15,576 nucleotides of DNA, taken from NCBI GenBank assembly GCA_964463245.1, contig CAYXBU010000050.1, forward strand, positions 1 through 15,576. Direction: 5' to 3'. The DNA comes from CAMEON01 sp964463245 (GTDB taxonomy: Bacteria > Bacillota > Clostridia > Oscillospirales > CAG-272). The notes beneath the pieces were generated by a model. The model saw only the letters and a list, made by a program, of their open reading frames with translations. It searched no databases and was not told the origin of the DNA. The translations under genes and the position numbers were made by a program. Positions within the stretch are counted from its first letter, which is position 1; every line of letters begins with the position of its first letter. This document shows positions 6,346 to 12,950 of the stretch, piece after piece.

Positions 6346-8322
6346 ATGAGCCATCTGCCCCTGCGCCAAGTCCATCTGGATTTTCACACCGGCGAGGATA
6401 TGCCCGCTGTGGGCAGTCGCTTCTCGGAGGAGGACTTCCGCGAGGCACTGACCGTGGGGCATATCTCCTCCATCACCCTGTTCGCCAAGTGCCACCACGG
6501 CTGGGCGTACTACCCCTCGGCGGTGGTGCCCATGCACCCGACCCTGAAGACCGACCTTCTGGGTCGCCAGCTGGCGGTCTGTCGGGAGTTGGGGGTGCGC
6601 ACCGAGGTGTACATCTCGGCGGGTTTTGATGAGCACATGGCGGTGACCCACCCGGAATACCGCACCGAGGTGCGGGGCGGGGACAACACCCTGCTGGGGG
6701 CACGCTTCCATCAGCTCTGCCTCAACCATGACGCCTATCTGGCCTACCTGGCGGCACAGACCGAGGAGGTCGTGGAGCGGTACGGCGACAGTATCAGCGG
6801 TATTTTTACCGACATCTGTACCCCTGCGCCCTGTGTCTGTCCCGCCTGCATCAGCTCCATGCTGAATATGGGGCTGAACCCCGAGGATCCCGCCGATCAG
6901 CAGGTTCACGCGCGGCGGGTGTATGACAAGTTCACCGGGGTGATCAATGCCGCCGTGGCCGCCCACTCCGCGCGCATCGCGGTGTTCCACAATTGCGGCG
7001 ACGTGCCGCGAAACGACCGCGCCTGGGTCTACACCAACACCGCCCAGCTGGAGCTGGAGTCCCTCCCCACCGGGGGCTGGGGCTATGATCATTTTCCCCT
7101 CACGGCAGCCTACTGTCGGGTTCTGGGGCGGGAGTTCGTCGGCATGACCGGTAAGTTCCACACCGGCTGGGGGGAGTTCGGCGGCTACAAGCACCCCAAC
7201 GCCCTGCGCTACGAGACGGGGCTGTCGCTGGCCATGGGGGCGGGCTGCTCGGTCGGGGATCAGCTCCACCCGCTGGGGCGGTTCGACCCCGCAACCTACC
7301 GCCTGATCGGCTCGGCTTATGCCGAAGTGGAGCGGCGGGAACCGTGGTGTGTCGGGAGTCGGGAGGTCGCGGATGTGGCGATCTTCACTTCCTATACCGA
7401 CACGAACCGCCACGCCTGCCCCGATGTGGGAGCCAATCGCATCCTGCTGGAGGGCAAGTACCTCTACAATGTCATCGATGCCGCCTGTGATCTGTCGGAC
7501 TACAAGCTGGTCATCTTCCCCGACACGGTGAGGTTCGACGAGGCTCTGACCACCCGCGTGCGGGACTATGTCGCGGCGGGCGGTCGGGTGCTCCTGTCGG
7601 GGGAGAGCGGACAGCGGCAGGACGGTCAGGGCTTCTTTGCCGACTTCGGCGTGACCGACTGCGGCGAGGATCCCCACGACTCCACCTACCTCTGCCCGAC
7701 CTACGACATGAAGGGCAACGGGCGGGCGGCCTACCTGATGTACCGCCGCGCACGGCGCATCGCGGTGCGGGAGGGGGTACGGGTCATGGCCGAGCTGCAG
7801 GACTCCTACTTCAACCGCTCCTTGCGGCACTTCTGCTCGCATTTCTACACCCCCAACGACCCCGACAGCCACGCGCCGGGCTGTGTGATCTCGGCTGACG
7901 GCAGGATCGGCTACATCGCGTGGTACATCTTTGACGAGTATCGGGCGCAGGGCGGCTTCCACCAGAAACAGATGGTCTGCGATATGCTGGATGCGCTCTT
8001 GGGGCGGGACAAGACCCTGGAGACCGATCTGCCCTCGAACGGCGTGACCACCCTGCGGTATCAGCCCGCGGAGCACCGCTACATCCAGCACCTGCTGTAT
8101 GCCGTGACCAAACAGCGTGGTCGCGCCGAGGTCATCGAGGATGCCATCCCCCTGCGGGACATACGGGTGACCCTCCGATTGCCGGACTGCGTGGTGCCGC
8201 GTGCCGTGCGGACGGTACCCGAGGGGGAGGAGCTGCCCTTTTCCTTTGCGGACGGTGGGCTGACCTACACCGTGCCCTGCTTTACCCTGCACGGAATGGT
8301 GGAGATCGACGTGACGGAGTGA
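6346..8322 (+). CDS. GHL6/GH151-like glycoside hydrolase, putative alpha-L-fucosidase
   Basis: Protein of 658 residues without a signal peptide. The N-terminal ~330 residues resemble the hypothetical glycosyl hydrolase 6 TIM barrel: VHLDFHTGEDMPAVG (9-23), LFAKCHHGWAYY (45-56), VYISAGFDEH (88-97), then GIFTDI (152-157) with Asp156 at a plausible catalytic strand end. A Cys cluster (C158, C163, C165, C168) follows, as in relatives that carry C-x-C-x-x-C there. Residues about 340-540 resemble the beta-galactosidase-trimerisation/glutamine-amidotransferase-like domain (YKLVIFPDTVRF at 386-397, AAGGRVLLSGESG at 410-422). A beta-rich C-terminal domain ends the protein. This three-domain order matches GH151 alpha-L-fucosidases as I recall them. 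Assignment to GH151 rather than another GHL6 clade is inference. It is coupled to the upstream esterase, and both act in the cytoplasm. Confidence 0.72.
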   Translation: MSHLPLRQVHLDFHTGEDMPAVGSRFSEEDFREALTVGHISSITLFAKCHHGWAYYPSAVVPMHPTLKTDLLGRQLAVCRELGVRTEVYISAGFDEHMAVTHPEYRTEVRGGDNTLLGARFHQLCLNHDAYLAYLAAQTEEVVERYGDSISGIFTDICTPAPCVCPACISSMLNMGLNPEDPADQQVHARRVYDKFTGVINAAVAAHSARIAVFHNCGDVPRNDRAWVYTNTAQLELESLPTGGWGYDHFPLTAAYCRVLGREFVGMTGKFHTGWGEFGGYKHPNALRYETGLSLAMGAGCSVGDQLHPLGRFDPATYRLIGSAYAEVERREPWCVGSREVADVAIFTSYTDTNRHACPDVGANRILLEGKYLYNVIDAACDLSDYKLVIFPDTVRFDEALTTRVRDYVAAGGRVLLSGESGQRQDGQGFFADFGVTDCGEDPHDSTYLCPTYDMKGNGRAAYLMYRRARRIAVREGVRVMAELQDSYFNRSLRHFCSHFYTPNDPDSHAPGCVISADGRIGYIAWYIFDEYRAQGGFHQKQMVCDMLDALLGRDKTLETDLPSNGVTTLRYQPAEHRYIQHLLYAVTKQRGRAEVIEDAIPLRDIRVTLRLPDCVVPRAVRTVPEGEELPFSFADGGLTYTVPCFTLHGMVEIDVTE

Positions 8323-8331
8323 TGCCGCATT

Positions 8332-8340
8332 GTGCAGAAA
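8332..8340 (+). promoter_or_regulatory. Possible second half-site of the 5426-5447 motif
   Basis: GTGCAGAAA differs by one base from GGGCAGAAA, the bottom-strand half-site of the dyad at 5439-5447. It sits 28 bp upstream of the -35 box of the third promoter. Only one half is clear, so this is tentative. Confidence 0.2.
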
Positions 8341-8368
8341 GAAATTTGTATAAATCGCGGACAGATAC

Positions 8369-8397
8369 TTGATTTTTGGCTAAAACAATGATATAAT
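8369..8397 (+). promoter_or_regulatory. Promoter of the surface-protein/GH38 unit (extended -10)
   Basis: TTGATT (8369-8374) and TATAAT (8392-8397) are separated by 17 bp, with TGA directly before the -10. The predicted start is near 8404, giving a leader of about 25 nt. The ATG at 8399 lies upstream of this start and so cannot be the start codon. Confidence 0.87.
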
Positions 8398-8413
8398 CAT
8401 GACAACGATACCG

Positions 8414-8420
8414 AAAGGAG
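8414..8420 (+). promoter_or_regulatory. Ribosome binding site deciding the SGNH gene start
   Basis: AAAGGAG lies 8 nt before ATG 8429. It falls downstream of the earlier in-frame ATG at 8399 and so rules that one out. Confidence 0.8.
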
Positions 8421-8428
8421 CCACGAGG

Positions 8429-9787
8429 ATGAGGATCATGAAAGAGAAGACCGTGCGGGTCATCGCCGCCGCACTGCTGGTAGCTATGTTTGCAACCGTC
8501 GGTTGCGGAGGCGGCGGAGCCACGAACGAGACCGAGAGCGGTGCTCCGTCGCAGGCAACGGCGACCGATACCACCCCCGAGACGTCCCCCGAGAGCGATA
8601 CCGAGGCGGTGACCGCACCCGATACCGACACCGATACCGAAACAGAGACCGAGGCCGCGACCGAGGCGGTCGGAAAGGAGCCTATCGATATGGATCAGCT
8701 CAGTGATCTGGACAAGGAGACCGTGCCGTTCTGGAAGACCGACACCATGTACAACGAGTCCACGACATTCATCGTCAGGGAGGACGGTAGTGTCACCGCT
8801 AAGCTCTACTTCCGCCCGACCGCCATCCTCTCGGTCAAGAGCAATGACCTCAAGACCACCTACACCGAGGGTGTGGACTATATCTGGGACGGGGAGAGCA
8901 ACACCCTGACCCTCCCCGCGGGCTCGACCATCCCCTATTTCACGCAGAACGACATCCACGGCAAGGACGAGAACGGCAACTATATTGAAGCCTTCCCCAC
9001 ATGGGATGATCAGGGTCGCTCCCGCTTCGGGGATGCCCTCTACTGCGTGGGTGCCTTCCTGTATGAGAAGCAGATCGCCGTGACCTACACCTATGAGTTC
9101 GGAAGCTGGGACGGCCCCGTCACCGCGCTTCAGACCGACCGTCTGCCCAAGACCATGGCCAAGATCGCCGCTCTGCAGGAGGCCGGGGACGACGGCGAGC
9201 AGGCTCTGAACGTAGTCTTCTACGGCGACTCCATCTTCACCGGCTGTGATTCCTCCAAAATGTACAACCGCGAGCCGTTCCAGTGCAGCTTCCCCGACTA
9301 CATCAAGCTGGTCATGGAGGAGAAGTACGGCATCCGTGTCAAGCGGTATAACCCCTCGGTCGGCGGTATGGACTCGACTTGGGGGGTGGAGAACACCGCG
9401 CAGGTCACGGAACGTGCCCCTGACTTAGTCTTCATCGGCTTCGGCATGAACGACGGCGGCAAGAAGGGGCGCGCCGTTGCCAAGAATATCGAGAAGATCA
9501 TGGAGAGCATCCGCGCCGAGTACCCCGACTGCGAGTTCGTGGTGGTCGCGCCCATGGTGCCCAACGCCGAGGCGGGCTTCCTCTCGACCCACGGGGAGTT
9601 CCCCCGTGCCTACGAGGCACTGGCGGGTGAGGGAGTGGCCTATGTGGATATGTTCCACTTCCACGACGAGCTCTTGAAGCAGAAGGACTTCATCTCCATG
9701 TCCGGAAACAACATCAATCACCCCAACGATTGGCTCATTCGGGTGTACACCATGAACCTGCTCTCGGTGTTCTTCCCGTACGAGTAA
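8429..9787 (+). CDS. SGNH/GDSL-type esterase lipoprotein
   Basis: Protein of 452 residues from ATG 8429. Residues 1-26 are a lipoprotein signal with Cys26 as the lipidated residue (TVGC, with an atypical Thr at -3). A Thr/Glu/Asp-rich linker runs to about 82. Residues ~95-235 form a beta-rich domain of the kind found N-terminal to clostridial SGNH esterases. The hydrolase domain shows block I FYGDSIF (Ser268), block II NPSVGG (Gly312-313), block III GFGMND (Asn341) and block V NINHPND (His431). The position normally held by Asp three residues before the His is Asn428, so the triad may be a Ser-His dyad or use another acid. SGNH enzymes deacylate sugars. As a lipoprotein it would work on the outer face of the membrane on a polymer or a bound oligosaccharide. 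It is first in a four-gene co-directional run. Confidence 0.88.
   Translation: MRIMKEKTVRVIAAALLVAMFATVGCGGGGATNETESGAPSQATATDTTPETSPESDTEAVTAPDTDTDTETETEAATEAVGKEPIDMDQLSDLDKETVPFWKTDTMYNESTTFIVREDGSVTAKLYFRPTAILSVKSNDLKTTYTEGVDYIWDGESNTLTLPAGSTIPYFTQNDIHGKDENGNYIEAFPTWDDQGRSRFGDALYCVGAFLYEKQIAVTYTYEFGSWDGPVTALQTDRLPKTMAKIAALQEAGDDGEQALNVVFYGDSIFTGCDSSKMYNREPFQCSFPDYIKLVMEEKYGIRVKRYNPSVGGMDSTWGVENTAQVTERAPDLVFIGFGMNDGGKKGRAVAKNIEKIMESIRAEYPDCEFVVVAPMVPNAEAGFLSTHGEFPRAYEALAGEGVAYVDMFHFHDELLKQKDFISMSGNNINHPNDWLIRVYTMNLLSVFFPYE
8618..8671 (+). repeat. Asp/Thr/Glu dipeptide linker repeat
   Basis: Tandem hexamer-like codon pairs (Asp-Thr, then Glu-Thr, using GAT/GAC, ACC and GAA/GAG) encode about residues 64-80, the spacer between lipid anchor and domains. 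The neighbouring genes carry analogous but not identical repeats. Confidence 0.7.
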
Positions 9788-9820
9788 GCCCAAGACTATG
9801 CACGAAAGGCGGTATTGCCC

Positions 9821-11797
9821 ATGAGACAGAGAAAAGTGAGATATGCCCCGTGGCTGCTGTGCGTTCTCCTGACGGCGACCTTGCTGCTCGTCGGTTGCGG
9901 CGGCGGGGATGGAGAGACCTCCTCCCCCACCGATACGACCGTGACCCCCGAGACCCCGGTCGAGACCGACAGCGAGACGGCTCCCGAGCCGTCCGAGACC
10001 GAGACACAGCCCCCCGAGACTGAAACTGAAACTGAAACTGAAACCGAGACCGAAGCAGATACGAGGATCGAAATGGATATTTACGGAAACGGATACAACA
10101 ACTATATGCTGGTCGGCTTTGACGAGCAGGGACACGCCGTGGATGCCGTGCGGGAGACCCGCGAGGACAAGGAAGTCGGTATATTCTACTTCATCTGGCT
10201 GGGTCAGCACGGCGCACAGCAGATATACGACATCAGCAAGATCCGCCCGCAGTACGGGGATGACATCACCTTCCATCAGGACGTGGAGGTCAGCCCGGCT
10301 AACCAGTTCCACTGGTGGGGGGAGCCGCTGTTCGGCTACTACAACAGCGGGGATCGCTGGGTCATCCGTAAGCATCTGGAGATGCTGACCGAGGCGGGGG
10401 TGGACTTCTTGGTCTTTGACACCACCAACGCCGTGACCTACGATAACGTCGCCAAGCGTATCATGAAGGTCATCGAGGAGCTGAGAGCCGAGGGCTGGGA
10501 TTGCCCGCAGGTGGCGTACTATACCCACAGCTACTCCATCCGCACCATCGAGAGCCTGTATCAGAGCATCTACAAGGCCGAGTATTGCCCGGATGCCTGG
10601 TACCGCGTGGACGGCAAGCCCCTGATCATTGGTTACTTTGACCCGAAGGAGGACATGAAGGAGGCCGCCTCCCGCGGGGATACCTCCTACAGCCCCGCCG
10701 CACCCTCGCAGGAGATACAGGACTTCTTCTACTTCCGCGAGGCGCGCTGGCCGAACGAGAAGGTCATGAAGGATTCCTGGCCGTACACCGAGTGGACATG
10801 GCCGCAGAGGGTCAACGGGGACATGATGAGCGTGTCCATCGCCACCCATCCGGGCGTGCCGTTCAGCTTCTCCTTGACCCATGAAGGGTGGATGAACTGG
10901 GGGCGCGGCTACGATCCCACGACCGGTGTCAATGTCAGCGAGGACATCATGAAGGGCACCTTCTATGATTGGGAGTGGCAGACGGTATACAAGAAGGATC
11001 CGCGCTTTGTCTTCATCACCGGCTGGAACGAGTGGGTCTCCATCAAGAGTGCCTACGGCGGGGAGTATATGTACTGCGACAACGTGGACATGGAGTACTC
11101 TCGGGATGCCGAGCCCATGATGGGTGGCTACGAGGATGCCTACTTCATCCAGACCATCCAGCGTATCCGCGAGTATAAGTATCAGCCCATTACGGGCTAT
11201 ATAGCCTCGACGGTGCGTAAGACGGTGGATATCACGGCGGGAGCCTCCCAGTGGGAGGATGTCAACGCGGTCTACCGCCGTGTCGGCACCGACGACGGCA
11301 GTCGGGACTCGGTCGGCGGAGCGGCCTCGGTCTACTATAAGAACGACCCCGTGCGTAACAACATCGTCGAAGTGCGCTTGACCAACGACAGCGATAACCT
11401 GTATGTCATGATCCGCACCACCGAGGATATCGTGGTGGCCGAGGATGCCGGCTGGATGAACCTGTTCTTCGGGTGTGGCCGTCCCGATATGAGCAAGGGC
11501 TGGGAGGGCTATGAGTATGCCATCAACCGCAGTCGCGCCGATGGTCGGGCGGCCGTGGAGCGGCTGAATGCCGATGGCAGCGGCAGTGTGATCGGCGAGG
11601 TCAGCTACACGGTGCAGGGCAATGTCCTGCAGGTGGCCATCCCCCGCGTCCTGATCGGAGCTGACGGCACCGGGGATATCTACTTCAAGGTGGCGGATGG
11701 GATCGAGGATCCCACCGAGATCATGAGCTACTACGCATCCGGACGCTCTCTCCCGCTGGGCAGACTCAGCTATCTGTACCAGTTCGGCGGGCAGTAA
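9821..11797 (+). CDS. GH99/WbsX-like glycosidase lipoprotein with CBM9-like tail
   Basis: Protein of 658 residues. ATG 9821 follows AAAGGCGG; the frame extends to an ATT codon at 9815, which is not a start. The signal ends in a textbook lipobox, LVGC (Cys26). Residues ~30-83 are a Thr/Glu/Pro linker. The large middle domain (~88-455) has VGIFYFIWLGQHG, HWWGEPLFGYY, AGVDFLVFDTTN and FITGWNEW (WNEW at 402-405, Glu404), then YSRDAEPM. This pattern is seen in GH71/GH99-like and WbsX-like proteins, whose characterised members include endo-alpha-mannosidases and mannanases. Residues ~462-658 resemble the CBM9/DOMON-like sugar-binding fold (EVRLTNDSDNLYVMI, AGWMNLFFG). It is predicted to be anchored outside the cell and to cut or bind an alpha-linked glycan. 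The substrate is inference. It is 33 bp from the genes on both sides. Confidence 0.8.
   Translation: MRQRKVRYAPWLLCVLLTATLLLVGCGGGDGETSSPTDTTVTPETPVETDSETAPEPSETETQPPETETETETETETEADTRIEMDIYGNGYNNYMLVGFDEQGHAVDAVRETREDKEVGIFYFIWLGQHGAQQIYDISKIRPQYGDDITFHQDVEVSPANQFHWWGEPLFGYYNSGDRWVIRKHLEMLTEAGVDFLVFDTTNAVTYDNVAKRIMKVIEELRAEGWDCPQVAYYTHSYSIRTIESLYQSIYKAEYCPDAWYRVDGKPLIIGYFDPKEDMKEAASRGDTSYSPAAPSQEIQDFFYFREARWPNEKVMKDSWPYTEWTWPQRVNGDMMSVSIATHPGVPFSFSLTHEGWMNWGRGYDPTTGVNVSEDIMKGTFYDWEWQTVYKKDPRFVFITGWNEWVSIKSAYGGEYMYCDNVDMEYSRDAEPMMGGYEDAYFIQTIQRIREYKYQPITGYIASTVRKTVDITAGASQWEDVNAVYRRVGTDDGSRDSVGGAASVYYKNDPVRNNIVEVRLTNDSDNLYVMIRTTEDIVVAEDAGWMNLFFGCGRPDMSKGWEGYEYAINRSRADGRAAVERLNADGSGSVIGEVSYTVQGNVLQVAIPRVLIGADGTGDIYFKVADGIEDPTEIMSYYASGRSLPLGRLSYLYQFGGQ
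10019..10042 (+). repeat. (ACTGAA)4 hexamer repeat in lipoprotein linker
   Basis: Four perfect copies of ACTGAA encode Thr-Glu four times. They are followed by ACCGAG and ACCGAA and embedded in a longer Thr/Glu linker. The AT-richer codons contrast with the ACC/GAG preferred elsewhere in the gene, suggesting expansion by replication slippage. Changes by whole units keep the frame and only alter linker length. Confidence 0.85.
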
Positions 11798-11815
11798 ATA
11801 GTAAAATAAGGATAT

Positions 11816-11821
11816 AGGAGG
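11816..11821 (+). promoter_or_regulatory. Consensus ribosome binding site
   Basis: AGGAGG, the full Shine-Dalgarno core and the strongest in the window, lies 9 nt before ATG 11831. It suggests the anchored TEAP protein is translated more strongly than its operon partners. Confidence 0.8.
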
Positions 11822-11830
11822 ATAAATATC

Positions 11831-12877
11831 ATGAAACGATTTCTTGCCATTCTGACCATAGTCGGAATACTGATGACCCTGACGGCAGCCATGACCCTGT
11901 CGTCGGTCGCGGCTGACGGGGACGCCTCGGTCGCGTACGGCGCGGAGACGGTCGCGCTGACCCTGATCGACCCGCTGAACGATGCCGAGAAGCTGGTCAA
12001 CGATCCTTACGGCTTCGGCACCCTGCTCCTCAAGGACGGGCAGATGACCTTCTCGGTCGTCGGGCAGTTCTACGACACCTATGGTGTGACCACCGATGCC
12101 CTGACCGCCGAGTCGTTGGTCGGGCAGCGGTACATCGTCCTCGCCCTGCAGAATACCAGTGACGGCGACATCTACTTTGACATCCAGCCCACCGTTGCGA
12201 ACGGCGGAAACATCTTCATCTCGGGCGAGCTGGCGGCCAATAACCCCGTCAAGCTGGTCAACGAGAAGGGTGTCTCCAAGGATGCCAAGTGGTCGGCGAC
12301 ACGAGCCATCAACGGGCGGGATTGCTTCATCGTCCCGTACAAGTTCAGCGGCTATGTGTTCATCCCGGTGGGCATTCTCGCCAATCTCGACAGCCTCTCG
12401 ACCCCCTACTTTGAGGGAGATGCGGCTCTTACCGCATACGGCTTCCATGTCATGGCGGATGATGCCGTGACGGTGGGCGCGATCATCACCGATGTGTACG
12501 CCTGCGGCGAGCTGCCGGAGTACCGGGCTCCCGAGACCGAGGCACCGACCGAGGCACCCACCGAGGCACCGACCGAGGCACCCACCGAGGCTCCGACCGA
12601 GGCTCCGACCGAGGCTCCCACCGAGGCTCCGACCGAGGCTCCGACCGAGGCCGAGACTGAAACTGAGGCAACGGTTCCTGAGACCGGGGCTACAGACACG
12701 GCTGAGGTGAACTCCGAGACGAACGAGACCGCGCCTGCCTCCGCAACCGCTGCCGATGCGGCGAGCACGGACAGTGACAGTGACAGCGGATGCGCCTCGA
12801 CCCTGACGGTCGGCGGCGTGATGATTCTCTTCTCGCTGGCGGGTGTTGCCTGCGGCCTGCGGAAGAAGGAAGAATAA
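11831..12877 (+). CDS. Membrane-anchored surface protein with TEAP-repeat stalk, unknown head domain
   Basis: Protein of 348 residues with four zones. First comes a Sec-type signal peptide (MKRFLAILTIVGILMTLTAA, cut probably near 28). Second is a head of about 200 residues (30-230), beta-rich with many Asp/Asn/Gly turns, that I do not recognise. Third is a Thr/Glu/Ala/Pro stalk with nine TEAP units (236-271) and a Ser/Thr/Asp-rich continuation. Last is a C-terminal hydrophobic helix (~322-341) followed by LRKKEE, which stops transfer and anchors the protein. An SGC triplet sits just before the helix, an arrangement seen in other clostridial surface proteins. There is no LPXTG sortase motif. 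No catalytic signature is visible, so a glycan-binding or adhesive role is inferred from the gene order between a surface glycosidase and GH38. The Shine-Dalgarno site is consensus. Confidence 0.82.
   Translation: MKRFLAILTIVGILMTLTAAMTLSSVAADGDASVAYGAETVALTLIDPLNDAEKLVNDPYGFGTLLLKDGQMTFSVVGQFYDTYGVTTDALTAESLVGQRYIVLALQNTSDGDIYFDIQPTVANGGNIFISGELAANNPVKLVNEKGVSKDAKWSATRAINGRDCFIVPYKFSGYVFIPVGILANLDSLSTPYFEGDAALTAYGFHVMADDAVTVGAIITDVYACGELPEYRAPETEAPTEAPTEAPTEAPTEAPTEAPTEAPTEAPTEAPTEAETETEATVPETGATDTAEVNSETNETAPASATAADAASTDSDSDSGCASTLTVGGVMILFSLAGVACGLRKKEE
12536..12643 (+). repeat. Nine tandem 12-bp units encoding (TEAP)9
   Basis: Nine in-frame 12-bp units of the form ACCGAGGCNCCS, plus a degenerate tenth ending in GAG. 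Units 1-4 use GCA for Ala and alternate CCG/CCC. Units 5-9 use GCT. This two-block pattern points to stepwise local duplication. The protein product is an extended, rigid, negatively charged stalk. Confidence 0.95.
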
Positions 12878-12886
12878 CCATAAGAC

Positions 12887-12918
12887 GGGGGAGGCCTTCT
12901 CGGTGAAGTGTCTCCCCC
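12887..12918 (+). other. Intercistronic hairpin between TEAP-protein gene and GH38 gene
   Basis: The outer stem GGGGGAG (12887-12893) / CTCCCCC (12912-12918) and the inner stem CTTC (12896-12899) / GAAG (12905-12908), with a 5-nt loop, form one long hairpin 9 bp after the stop. No T run follows, so full termination is unlikely. It may lower or protect the downstream GH38 message. Confidence 0.6.
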
Positions 12919-12950
12919 CTCTTGAAAACACAGCACAAGGAGCTTTCCCT

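Noticed and set aside
6316..8292. A 658-codon minus-strand open frame opposite the GHL6-like gene
   Set aside because: Shadow of the GC-rich plus-strand gene. It has no ribosome binding site, and the plus strand has clear family motifs.
8399..8428. Upstream in-frame ATG of the SGNH lipoprotein
   Set aside because: It begins 2 bp after the -10 box, upstream of the predicted transcript start, and before the ribosome binding site at 8414-8420.
12536..12655. CRISPR-like tandem array
   Set aside because: Units are 12 bp, without spacers, in frame, and encode TEAP repeats.
12843..12950. Longer N-terminus for GH38
   Set aside because: It would overlap the end of the TEAP gene and span the hairpin. 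AAGGAG at 12937-12942 clearly serves the ATG at 12951, where family homology starts.
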